Positions 9,241 to 16,638 of a stretch of 18,755 nt of DNA are shown here, piece after piece (position 1 is the stretch's first letter; every line of letters begins with the position of its first letter). The DNA is from Dichloromethanomonas sp964477085. GTDB taxonomy: Bacteria > Bacillota > Desulfitobacteriia > Desulfitobacteriales > Syntrophobotulaceae. The notes under the pieces were generated by a model. The model made no database searches. It had not been told where the DNA came from and was given only the letters and a program-made list of their open reading frames with translations. The DNA lies in NCBI GenBank assembly GCA_964477085.1, contig CAYZDF010000056.1, positions 1 through 18,755 on the forward strand. The letters run 5' to 3'. Made by a program: the position numbers and the translations under genes.

Positions 9241-9270
9241 TTTGAATAGCAGATTTCTATAATATCTTTA
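9241..9270 (+). promoter_or_regulatory. Candidate Bacteroidota promoter for the vsr operon
   Basis: TTTG at 9241-9244 and TATCTTTA at 9263-9270 are 18 bp apart, close to the Bacteroidota pattern of TTTG, about 19-23 bp, then TAnnTTTG. The vsr ATG starts at 9275, only 4 bp after the -7 box. Transcription from this promoter would therefore begin at or just inside the start codon, giving a leaderless or nearly leaderless vsr mRNA. Confidence 0.45.
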
Positions 9271-9274
9271 CATC

Positions 9275-9688
9275 ATGGCAGATGTACATAAACCAGAAGT
9301 CAGGAGTTACAATATGAGTATGATCAGCGGGAAGGAGACCAAACCAGAGATGCTGGTTAGGAGATACCTGCACTCAAAGGGTTTCAGATACCTGTTGCAT
9401 GATAAAAGACTACCCGGAAAGCCCGATATAGTATTGCCAAAACATAAAACTGTAATTTTCGTCAATGGCTGCTTCTGGCATGGGCATGAAAACTGCAAAT
9501 ACTATAAGATACCGGCAACAAGAGCTGAATGGTGGACTGCTAAAATTGTTCATAACAAAAAGTCAGATCAGGCCAACTGTGAAAAACTAAAGGAACTCGG
9601 ATGGAAGGTAATTACTATATTTGAATGTAAATTGAAAAGGAAATTGCAATCACAAACACTCAATGAGCTCATCTCCAACATATATTGA
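9275..9688 (+). CDS. vsr: Very short patch repair endonuclease Vsr
   Basis: This 137-aa protein should nick next to T:G mismatches that arise when 5-methylcytosine deaminates at sites of the neighbouring methylase. It has the family length and order: the N-terminus MADVHKPEVRSYNMSMI, E25 in KPEMLVR, D51 in GKPDIVLP, then the zinc and catalytic loop FVNGCFWHGHENC (C66, H69, H71, C74), D98, and FEC with C118 as the probable last zinc ligand. Position 64 is Asn where E. coli Vsr has His; I believe this is common in non-enteric relatives. The ATG at 9275 is kept because the RSYNMSxI segment is typical of full-length Vsr proteins. It overlaps the methylase gene by 26 bp, so the two are probably translationally coupled. 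Confidence 0.95.
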   Translation: MADVHKPEVRSYNMSMISGKETKPEMLVRRYLHSKGFRYLLHDKRLPGKPDIVLPKHKTVIFVNGCFWHGHENCKYYKIPATRAEWWTAKIVHNKKSDQANCEKLKELGWKVITIFECKLKRKLQSQTLNELISNIY

Positions 9689-10889
9689 TCTCTTTGCAGG
9701 GGCTGGGGGATTGTCTGAAGGTTTTATCAGGGCTGGTTTCAAACCTGTTGCCCATGTTGAAATGGACAGAAATGCCTGCGATACCCTTAAAACAAGGTTG
9801 GCTTATCATCATCTCAAAGAAGAAAACAAAACTGAAGTTTACAGAAGATATCTCTTGAAGGAGATATCAAGAGATACATTATACAGCCATATCCCTGAAT
9901 CCCTACTTGATACTGTAATAAATGCAGAAATAACCTCAAAAACCATTAATGAAGTTTTCGCCAGGATTGATAAAATGCTGGCAGGAAAGAAGCCTGATGT
10001 GATTATCGGCGGTCCTCCATGCCAGGCGTATTCTCTGGTCGGAAGGGCAAGGGATGAGAAGGGCATGAACAGAGACAAGCGAAACTATCTTTTCAAATTC
10101 TATGCTGAATTCCTAAAGAGGTACAAACCGGAATGCTTTGTCTTTGAAAATGTTACAGGCCTTCTTTCTGCAAAGAACTATATTGATCAGATGATAAGTC
10201 TGTTCAGAAGCAAAGAGGTGGGTTTCAATGTTGACTACAGGATACTCAATGCCAGTGAATATGGTGTGATTCAAACCCGAAAACGGGTTATTCTTATTGG
10301 CAGGAGAAATGACGCTCCATTTGAATACCCAAACCTTAATCCTGAAACAGTCCGATTTGAAACCAAAAGGCACATATTCTCTGACCTGCCTGAAATAAGT
10401 CCCGGTAAAATCGCGGACTATCATTCATATACAGAAGGATCAAATGATTATCTGAAAAGGTTCCAAATACGGAACTGCATTGATATTGTTTCACAGCATA
10501 ATGCCAGGCCACATATTGAAAGGGATCTGCAGATTTACAGGATTGCTTTGGAAAAATGGCTTTGTTACAGGGAACGTCTTATGTACAATGAGCTTCCAGG
10601 AGAGTTAAAGACTCACAAGAATGAAGTTGTTTTCAGAGACAGGTTTAAAGTTGTTGATCCGGAAGGTCCATCACATACTCTTGTTGCACATATTGCTAAG
10701 GATGGCCATTATTATATTTATCCAGACCTGAAACAAGTCAGGTCAATATCAGTTAGAGAAGCTGCCAGAATTCAATCATTCCCTGATGATTATTTTTTCG
10801 AGGGAGGAAGAACTGCAGCATTTAAACAAATTGGAAACGCTGTGCCTCCTTTATTAGCCGCAAAGATAGCAAGCGGCCTAAACGCATAA
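9663..10889 (+). CDS. DNA (cytosine-5) methyltransferase
   Basis: This 408-aa enzyme transfers a methyl group from S-adenosylmethionine to carbon 5 of cytosine in a specific DNA site. The motifs are in canonical order: DLFAGAGGLSEGF (I, 9-21), GGPPCQAYS (IV, catalytic C120), FENVTGLLS (VI, 161-169), QTRKR (VIII, 204-208), SHTLVAHIAKDG (within the region before X) and QIGNAVPP (X, 389-396). A long insert between motifs I and IV (about 45-110) and the region near 230-330, which contains the target-recognition part, give no clue to the site. The gene starts inside vsr and ends 3 bp before the GHKL gene. No cognate restriction enzyme is recognisable beside it, so it may be an orphan, or its restriction partner may be the unknown part of the downstream proteins. 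Its base composition is visibly less AT-rich than that of the next two genes. Confidence 0.95.
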   Translation: MSSSPTYIDLFAGAGGLSEGFIRAGFKPVAHVEMDRNACDTLKTRLAYHHLKEENKTEVYRRYLLKEISRDTLYSHIPESLLDTVINAEITSKTINEVFARIDKMLAGKKPDVIIGGPPCQAYSLVGRARDEKGMNRDKRNYLFKFYAEFLKRYKPECFVFENVTGLLSAKNYIDQMISLFRSKEVGFNVDYRILNASEYGVIQTRKRVILIGRRNDAPFEYPNLNPETVRFETKRHIFSDLPEISPGKIADYHSYTEGSNDYLKRFQIRNCIDIVSQHNARPHIERDLQIYRIALEKWLCYRERLMYNELPGELKTHKNEVVFRDRFKVVDPEGPSHTLVAHIAKDGHYYIYPDLKQVRSISVREAARIQSFPDDYFFEGGRTAAFKQIGNAVPPLLAAKIASGLNA

Positions 10890-10892
10890 AAA

Positions 10893-13100
10893 ATGAAAGA
10901 AATTTTAAAAGAGAAACACTTCAACCCTAAGGCACACATCTTAACTTTATTAGGGGAAGAGTTAATAAAAAGTCCAGTAATGGCCATATATGAGTTAGTT
11001 AAAAACTCATATGACGCGGATGCGAAAAAAGTTGATGTGTATTTTCGAGATATTGACGATACGCAAAAAGCGACAATAATTGTTGAGGATAATGGATTAG
11101 GAATGACAAGTGAAATTGTTGAGAATGTATGGCTAGAACCTGGTACCGACAATAGAAAGCCCTTTAATATTACCACCGGGAAACGACAGGTTATTAAGTC
11201 TCCTATTTTCAAAAGAGTTCCTATGGGAGAAAAGGGAGTAGGGCGGTTTGCAGTTCATAAACTTGCACAAGAAATACTGTTAATCACTCGACCCAAAATG
11301 ATTTACCTGAATGACGAGACGGGTGAAATTGAAAAAGAAGAAATGGCAAATTATGAAATACAACTTTATATCAACTGGAAGGATTTTAACCAATCAAAGC
11401 ACTTATCTGAAATTCCAATAAAATGGAAAATTAAAAAAGATGAAAGCAGTTTTAGATTCAAAGAAGATAGTGGAACCTATATAAGACTTAGTGGGCTAAA
11501 AGAAAAATGGACAAGAAGTATGGCCCGAGAATTGAAAAGGAACACTTTATCAATGCTTTCACCTAAGAATGACGATACCAAGTTTAAGATTAATCTAGAC
11601 TTTGGGAATAAGTGGCTTGAAGATTTCCCCAGCTCTAAAAAAGTCTTAGAGATTGCTCCTTACAAGTATACTGCTTTAATTGATATAGATTTCAATCTAA
11701 CAGTGGATTATCATTTTTCACTCGAACTAAACCCTGAATTTGGAAGTAGAAAGATTGATAATCTTACTCAAAATATAAGGGGACTCTTAAGACCTACTTT
11801 AAGAGAGAATCTTGAGGAAGATCTAATTGACAGGGAGGAAATTGAGACCGCATTGAATGAATTAATAAACAAGAGAAATCCTTTTGGCAACATCCTCATT
11901 GAGATTTATTCTTTTGATTTAGACCCAGAAACATTAAGAAATTATACCTATGATGCAAAAACCCTCAAGGAGGTATTAAAAATGCATTCTGGAGTAAAAG
12001 TATTTAAGGATGAAATGAGAGTATTCAACTATGGAGAAACTGGGGATGATTGGTTAGAACTTGATATAAGGAGGGTCCAAAACAAAGGCTGGTTCTCAAA
12101 TAATCAAATAGTTGGGTACATATACTTAGATTCAGAGAATTCCACTGATTTGATTGAGAAGACCAGCAGAGAGGGTTTCATTGATAATGATCACTTTAAA
12201 TTGTTTTATGAAATTATAATAATTGTATTAAACGATTTTAAAAACGAGCGTTTAAAAGATAGAAATAAATGGTTGTCATATATAAAACCTATTTCAAAGT
12301 CATCATATCAACCTGATCAAATTAGCCTATTTAAAGAATTAATTGATTCCACAGATTTTTCACAAGATGACAAAAAGCGAAAGTTAAAACAAGAAGCTGA
12401 GAGAATTGAACAAGATTTTGAGGAAAAGAAAAATACCCTTCTAATACCTGCTGGTGTTGGCATGACCGCTTCTGTCGCACTTCATGAGATTGAGAAGCTT
12501 GTGCCTAGAATAAAGAGTGTTATTAATACCAAACCTTTCCAAATTAATCTTGCCAATGAGCAAGTTGAAGAGCTGAATGATTACGTAAATGGGATTTTAT
12601 CAGTTCTTCGCAAAGGTGGTATATCTAATATATCCGTTCATGAATCAATTGAAAAGGCGATAGGTAATTATCGCACTAAGTTTGAAACTAGAGGTCTGCA
12701 TTTTAGGTTGGATTTCAGTAAAGATGTTAACACTATTAACTGCGATAAAAGATATTTTATAACAATGATAATGAATATTTTGGATAATAGTATGCATTGG
12801 CTGGATACAATATATAAAGAGAACAAAGGGGTATTTATAAAGACTATTAAGGAGGATTTTACATCAGTTATAATTGTTGATAATGGGCCTGGATTTAAAG
12901 ATGACATTTCGGACCTAGTTCGTCCTTTCTTCACAAGAAAGGAATATGGGATAGGAATTGGGCTCTATCTGGTTGATACAATAATGCTAAAATATGGTAA
13001 GCTTGAAGTTTTAGAGTCGAGTGAGGAGTTTGTCAAATATGGTATTCCAAGTATTTACAGAGGTGCAGCTTTGAAATTAACATTCAATAAAAACCAATAA
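10893..13100 (+). CDS. Double-GHKL ATPase: MORC/Hsp90-like N-terminus, histidine-kinase-like C-terminus
   Basis: This 735-aa protein carries two GHKL ATP-binding modules. The N-terminal one has the N box AIYELVKNSYDADA (E34, N38, D41), G1 VEDNGLGM (D66, G68, G70) and G2 GEKGVGRFA (112-120), as in MutL/Hsp90/MORC proteins. A transducer-like segment follows, with KVFKDEMRVFNYGE and DDWLELDIRRVQ. A coiled-coil stretch then leads to ASVALHEIEKL, where H531 sits as in a phospho-accepting dimerisation domain. After it comes a second ATPase: NILDNSMHW (about 628-636), VDNGPGF (about 662) and an F/G2 region PFFTRKEYGIGIGLYL (about 680-695), as in histidine kinases. No membrane segment is seen, so it is cytoplasmic. 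GHKL ATPases next to dcm/vsr genes are known from restriction islands and may act as DNA-bound ATP clamps. The last gene of the operon, 1 bp away, has a receiver domain and is the obvious partner. Confidence 0.85.
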   Translation: MKEILKEKHFNPKAHILTLLGEELIKSPVMAIYELVKNSYDADAKKVDVYFRDIDDTQKATIIVEDNGLGMTSEIVENVWLEPGTDNRKPFNITTGKRQVIKSPIFKRVPMGEKGVGRFAVHKLAQEILLITRPKMIYLNDETGEIEKEEMANYEIQLYINWKDFNQSKHLSEIPIKWKIKKDESSFRFKEDSGTYIRLSGLKEKWTRSMARELKRNTLSMLSPKNDDTKFKINLDFGNKWLEDFPSSKKVLEIAPYKYTALIDIDFNLTVDYHFSLELNPEFGSRKIDNLTQNIRGLLRPTLRENLEEDLIDREEIETALNELINKRNPFGNILIEIYSFDLDPETLRNYTYDAKTLKEVLKMHSGVKVFKDEMRVFNYGETGDDWLELDIRRVQNKGWFSNNQIVGYIYLDSENSTDLIEKTSREGFIDNDHFKLFYEIIIIVLNDFKNERLKDRNKWLSYIKPISKSSYQPDQISLFKELIDSTDFSQDDKKRKLKQEAERIEQDFEEKKNTLLIPAGVGMTASVALHEIEKLVPRIKSVINTKPFQINLANEQVEELNDYVNGILSVLRKGGISNISVHESIEKAIGNYRTKFETRGLHFRLDFSKDVNTINCDKRYFITMIMNILDNSMHWLDTIYKENKGVFIKTIKEDFTSVIIVDNGPGFKDDISDLVRPFFTRKEYGIGIGLYLVDTIMLKYGKLEVLESSEEFVKYGIPSIYRGAALKLTFNKNQ

Positions 13101-13101
13101 T

Positions 13102-14424
13102 ATGTTGTCTATTGAACCTAGTATCTTCTTCGTTGATGATAAAAGAAATGAAGTAGATGAAATTGTTAACATCTACAAGAATAAAGGTTTTGGGGTTAAG
13201 TTTTATAATGCAGATCCAATAGATGGTGATGAAGTCCCAAATTCAAATACTCATTCTGATGCTTTGTTAGTTTTTTTAGATATTTATTTTAACGCTGAAA
13301 GAGTACTTGATGAGGAAAAGTGCGCGGAATGGGTCTCAGGTATAGTTAGGGAAGGCTCTTTTTTTATATTAGTAATTTGGTCGCAGGATACAGATGAAGC
13401 AGACAAGGTAATTTCAAAACTAAAAGAAAGCAAAAGATGGCCATATGTTAGTATTATTAAACAAAAGTCTGATTACCAGACCGGAGATCGTGAATGGGAT
13501 TTTAATAGGTTGGATGAAGATATTCAAAAAACTTTAGACAAAAACCCCGAGTTATTAGAATTAGCATCATGGAAGATTAGTATTAAAAGAGCCTCTAATC
13601 TAATTATAGGACATTTGTCAAAAGAGGAGCAACCAAATACCTTAACAAGCAGATTGCAAAAAATTATTTTAGGTCATGGTGGTAGTTCAATCCTTTCAGA
13701 AAACAATTACACTGAAAAACAAGAGATCCTTTTCGATGCCTTAGACAATATTCTCATTTCAAATTCCAAAAATACAAGACCGAGCCAAGAAATTGCAGAA
13801 CAAAATAAAGACCGATTATATAATATAGATGAAAAAATTGAAGGTGAGATTGATACCATATTAAATAGTTGGTTTCATTTTAAAATCCATCCATTACCAA
13901 TAGATCAAAATAAAATTTCCCCGGGATTAGTTTGCAGAGTAACAGATGAGGCAATTATTGGTCAATATGGTTTATTGGATGATAAAATTATTGCAGACTA
14001 TCTTAGCATTCAAATAGAAGAAAGTAAAAAAGAAGGTTCAAGAACAAAAATAGAGAATATTTGTGTCCTCATATCTAGACCTTGTGATATAGCTCAAAAT
14101 AAATATGGTAAGAATTTAATATTATTAAGTGGTCTTAAAATTATTAATCCATTGAGGAAAGGAGGGGAAGGTAAATCAAAAAATAATATGAAGGTTTCAG
14201 GAACAATACCCGCTTCCCTAAAATCATATGACCACTTATATTTTACAGCAACACAAAATGATGCTGCAATTTTATTTGATTTTAGATACCCATATTCAAT
14301 ACCAAAAGATAAATTCGTTAGAGACTTTGAAAAGGTAAATGCTTTTAGTAAAGAATTATTGTCTGAAATCCAAGTGGAGTATTCTGCATACTCGAGCAGA
14401 CTAGGAATAACCCAGATATACTAA
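13102..14424 (+). CDS. Receiver-domain protein with unknown C-terminal effector
   Basis: The first 125 residues of this 440-aa protein read as a phospho-receiver: FFVDD (acid pair D12, D13), LLVFLDIYF (D60 as phospho-acceptor), ILVIWSQD (S94 at the Thr/Ser position) and SIIKQKSDY (K120). All five key positions are present, unlike most degenerate pseudo-receivers. Residues about 160-260 are mainly helical. From about 270 comes a region I cannot assign, with GLVCRVTDEAIIGQYGLLDD and a striking ISRPCDIAQNK motif (C and D near 330), ending in a probable beta-rich tail. There is no recognisable helix-turn-helix, so it is not an ordinary transcription factor. It probably takes phosphate from H531 of the adjacent GHKL protein and switches the C-terminal part on or off. 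Both genes are clearly more AT-rich than vsr and the methylase. Confidence 0.75.
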   Translation: MLSIEPSIFFVDDKRNEVDEIVNIYKNKGFGVKFYNADPIDGDEVPNSNTHSDALLVFLDIYFNAERVLDEEKCAEWVSGIVREGSFFILVIWSQDTDEADKVISKLKESKRWPYVSIIKQKSDYQTGDREWDFNRLDEDIQKTLDKNPELLELASWKISIKRASNLIIGHLSKEEQPNTLTSRLQKIILGHGGSSILSENNYTEKQEILFDALDNILISNSKNTRPSQEIAEQNKDRLYNIDEKIEGEIDTILNSWFHFKIHPLPIDQNKISPGLVCRVTDEAIIGQYGLLDDKIIADYLSIQIEESKKEGSRTKIENICVLISRPCDIAQNKYGKNLILLSGLKIINPLRKGGEGKSKNNMKVSGTIPASLKSYDHLYFTATQNDAAILFDFRYPYSIPKDKFVRDFEKVNAFSKELLSEIQVEYSAYSSRLGITQIY

Positions 14425-14623
14425 CAATCAACAAGTTATAAGTTTTTAAGTTCAGATAGTTCGAAGTTATTATCTGTAGAAATTAAAGAATAGTTATTCG
14501 AGAGAACATTCTGTCCCCTCAAAAAATTATTGATTGGTAGACACTGGATGCAATAATCCAGGTGGCAAATAAATTACCCCAGTAGTTTGCGGAATTTTCG
14601 AATTTTTTCATGAGATTGTGTTA
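14425..14623. other. AT-rich spacer after the operon
   Basis: About 200 bp without a recognisable gene separate the receiver gene from the methylase remnant, which converges on it. An imperfect stem (CTGGAT at 14544-14549 and ATCCAG at 14556-14561) is present but is not followed by a T-run, so I do not call it a terminator. Nothing else stands out. Confidence 0.4.
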
Positions 14624-14887
14624 TTAATCAAATAATGTTGGACTACCATACCCCTTCTCCTCTTCCTTAACCTGATCTGCTTTCTTTTTTTTCTGCTTGT
14701 ATTCCTTTGCCGGTTTCTTATCCCATAGCCCGGACTTTACCTCCTCCTCGTGGATTTTGTGGTTCAGTTCGAGGAGGCGTTTAAGGACCTCCTTGCGGGC
14801 ATCGGGATGGATGGTGTAGCGAACACGGTCGTTCTCGGGAAGGTAATCGACTTCATAGAAATCGTGCAGCTTACCGCTCTCTTCTCC
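14624..14887 (-). pseudogene. C-terminal 86 codons of an Eco57I-like methylase, cut by IS21
   Basis: Reading the minus strand from the insertion-sequence edge at 14887, an open frame of about 87 codons runs to a TAA at 14626-14624. The translation includes FYEVDYLPENDRVRYTIHP, then a helix KEVLKRLLELNHKIHEEEV, then GLWDKK, a lysine-rich tail, and YGSPTLFD at the end. From memory, the helix LLELNHxxxxEEV followed by GLWDKK resembles the extreme C-terminus of large Eco57I-type (combined methylase/restriction) or PglX-like N6-adenine methylases in Bacteroidota. The rest of that gene, normally more than 1000 codons with the NPPY motif, is missing on the other side of the IS. The identity is tentative; the truncation at the IS edge is clear. 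Confidence 0.5.
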
Positions 14888-14906
14888 TGTAACCGGGAAC
14901 TAAGAA

Positions 14907-14982
14907 TGCAGTGAAAATGGGAGTGGCACTGCAGTAAATAATGGCATCAAGAGTGCAGTAAAAATGGCATCAAGAGTACAGT
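14907..14982 (+). repeat. IS21 left-end iterated transposase-binding repeats
   Basis: The core hexamers TGCAGT or TACAGT begin at 14907, 14930, 14954 and 14977, so the spacing is 23, 24 and 23 bp. Between them AATGGCATCAAGAGT recurs. Iterated binding sites at both ends are known for IS21-family transposases. Confidence 0.8.
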
Positions 14983-15042
14983 GATAAGAGAACATTATTA
15001 TTAACGAGTTTATTTGCAATCAGAACCATAAATCTGACTGCA

Positions 15043-16638
15043 ATGAACAAAAAGCAAAAGGATCTTATCATTATGTACTACGAGATTAAACGTTTTCGAG
15101 AAGATGAGAAGTTTTCCATTCAAAGGATCGCAGATCACTTTGGGATTAACTTCCGCACAGTCAAGAAGTATCTTTCAATGACAGATGAAGAGTTTGAACG
15201 GGTTCTCTCCAGATTGGGCTACCGATCTTCCGTTCTGGATACATACAGAAGTTTTATTGTCCAATATCTGGGTGAGTACCCCGACACCCCGGCAGCAGTG
15301 GTTCATGACAAACTCAAAGAGCGTTTCCATGATTTCCCCAGTCTTGATCCCAAAACGGTTTACAATTATGTGATGAAAATGAGGGGTGAATATAACATCC
15401 CTAAGGTTACCCGTAGTGACCGTCAATACTCGGCGGTGCCAGATCTTCCTATGGGCAAACTGGCACAGGTAGATTTTGGGGAGAAAAGGCTTCGCACAAG
15501 TAAAGGTGGCTGGCAGGTTGTTTATTTCTTTGCCATGTTGCTTTGTCATAGCAGGTATAAGTTCGTTTTTTTCAGAGATGAGCCCTTTAACAGTCAGATT
15601 GCGGCAGAAGCTCATGAGAGGTCCTTTGAGTTCTTTCAGGGCATCCCCGGGGAGATTATTTACGATCTGGATACGGTTTTTATTCACCGGGAAAATATGG
15701 GGGACTATATTCTTACGGATATTTTTGGTCGGTATATGGCAAGTCGTCCTTTCAAGGCTACATTTTGCCATGCAGCAGACCCTGAGAGCAAGGGTAAGGT
15801 GGAGAATGTTGTTAAGTATATCAAGCAGAACTTTCTATACAATCGCATTTTCACAGATATTGAGACGCTCAACCTTGAAGCAATAGCGTGGCTGAATCGT
15901 ACAGGCAATATGATGAAGCACAATACGACCTGTAGGGTTCCATATACCGTATGGTGCGAAGAACAGAAGTACCTGCATCCCTGGCTTCCCATTTTCTCGC
16001 CTGTAAAGAATAATGGCCACAAGGTGATGAAGACCAATGTAATAAAATACAGGGGGAACATCTATTCGTTACCATTTGGGACATATAATAATGACGACAC
16101 CCGCGTTTACATAACAGAATCAGAAGGTCAACTGACGATAAACGACTCAACTGGCAAAACCATTGCTACGCATCTCATACCAGAGGGTAGAGGGCGTACA
16201 GTTATCAACAATAATCATCGCAGGAACCCGTCCATTAAGGTGAATGAACTCCGCAGTCAGGCAAGAGAGTTTTTTGGGCATAGTTCAGATATAGACACAT
16301 TTATCACCAGGGTAGAAAGGCATTATCCCCGATATGTACGAGATCAGTTATCAAGTCTTCTTATCTGCTGTGAAAAATATGGCAGGCAACGGTCCGAGGT
16401 AGCACTTGAGTTTTGTGTTACCAACAGGATATTTAGCGTTAATGACTTTAAATCTATTCTGGAGAGTCAGCCCATCGAGTCCAGCCTCAAATCCGGCAAG
16501 CTCAAGATAAAGCCTCTTGGAGGCTCCAAAACACAACTGATAGCTAATATTGAGCCAGACAAGTCCAATATACAAGAGTACGAATCAATCTTCATCAAAA
16601 CACAGCACTATCATGAGTCAGTATATACCACAAATTAG
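15043..16638 (+). CDS. istA: IS21-family transposase IstA
   Basis: This 531-aa protein is the DDE transposase that cuts and joins the ends of the element. An N-terminal helix-turn-helix (SIQRIADHFGINFRTVKKYL, residues 25-44) should bind the iterated end repeats. The integrase-type core has D144 in LAQVDFGE, D208 in IIYDLDTVF and E254 in KGKVENVVKYIKQNF. A C-terminal beta-rich region follows (KVMKTNVIKYRGNIYSLPFG). The length is normal for IstA and no lesion is visible, so it may be active. Its 3' end overlaps istB by 26 bp if istB starts at 16613, the usual coupled arrangement. Confidence 0.95.
   Translation: MNKKQKDLIIMYYEIKRFREDEKFSIQRIADHFGINFRTVKKYLSMTDEEFERVLSRLGYRSSVLDTYRSFIVQYLGEYPDTPAAVVHDKLKERFHDFPSLDPKTVYNYVMKMRGEYNIPKVTRSDRQYSAVPDLPMGKLAQVDFGEKRLRTSKGGWQVVYFFAMLLCHSRYKFVFFRDEPFNSQIAAEAHERSFEFFQGIPGEIIYDLDTVFIHRENMGDYILTDIFGRYMASRPFKATFCHAADPESKGKVENVVKYIKQNFLYNRIFTDIETLNLEAIAWLNRTGNMMKHNTTCRVPYTVWCEEQKYLHPWLPIFSPVKNNGHKVMKTNVIKYRGNIYSLPFGTYNNDDTRVYITESEGQLTINDSTGKTIATHLIPEGRGRTVINNNHRRNPSIKVNELRSQAREFFGHSSDIDTFITRVERHYPRYVRDQLSSLLICCEKYGRQRSEVALEFCVTNRIFSVNDFKSILESQPIESSLKSGKLKIKPLGGSKTQLIANIEPDKSNIQEYESIFIKTQHYHESVYTTN

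Noticed and set aside
10790..11212. Minus-strand 140-codon frame across the methylase/GHKL junction
   Set aside because: It is antisense to the conserved motif X and to the GHKL N box and G1 box, and shows no recognisable domain.
9275..14424. Complete classical type II restriction-modification system
   Set aside because: There is a methylase and Vsr, but no protein with a clear PD-(D/E)xK, HNH or GIY-YIG restriction nuclease motif in the operon. Calling it a full system would need evidence for the unknown C-terminal domain.
105..14424. A BREX, DISARM or Zorya-type defence system
   Set aside because: No PglZ, BrxC, DrmB/DrmC or ZorAB-like proteins are visible. The Eco57I/PglX-like tail and DUF262 protein alone do not define such a system.
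14544..14561. Rho-independent terminator after the receiver gene
   Set aside because: The stem is short and has no T-run after it on either strand.
15579..15586. Another ATGAGCCC copy inside istA
   Set aside because: It lies in coding sequence (an Asp-Glu-Pro stretch) of the IS21 element, away from any promoter, and is probably chance.
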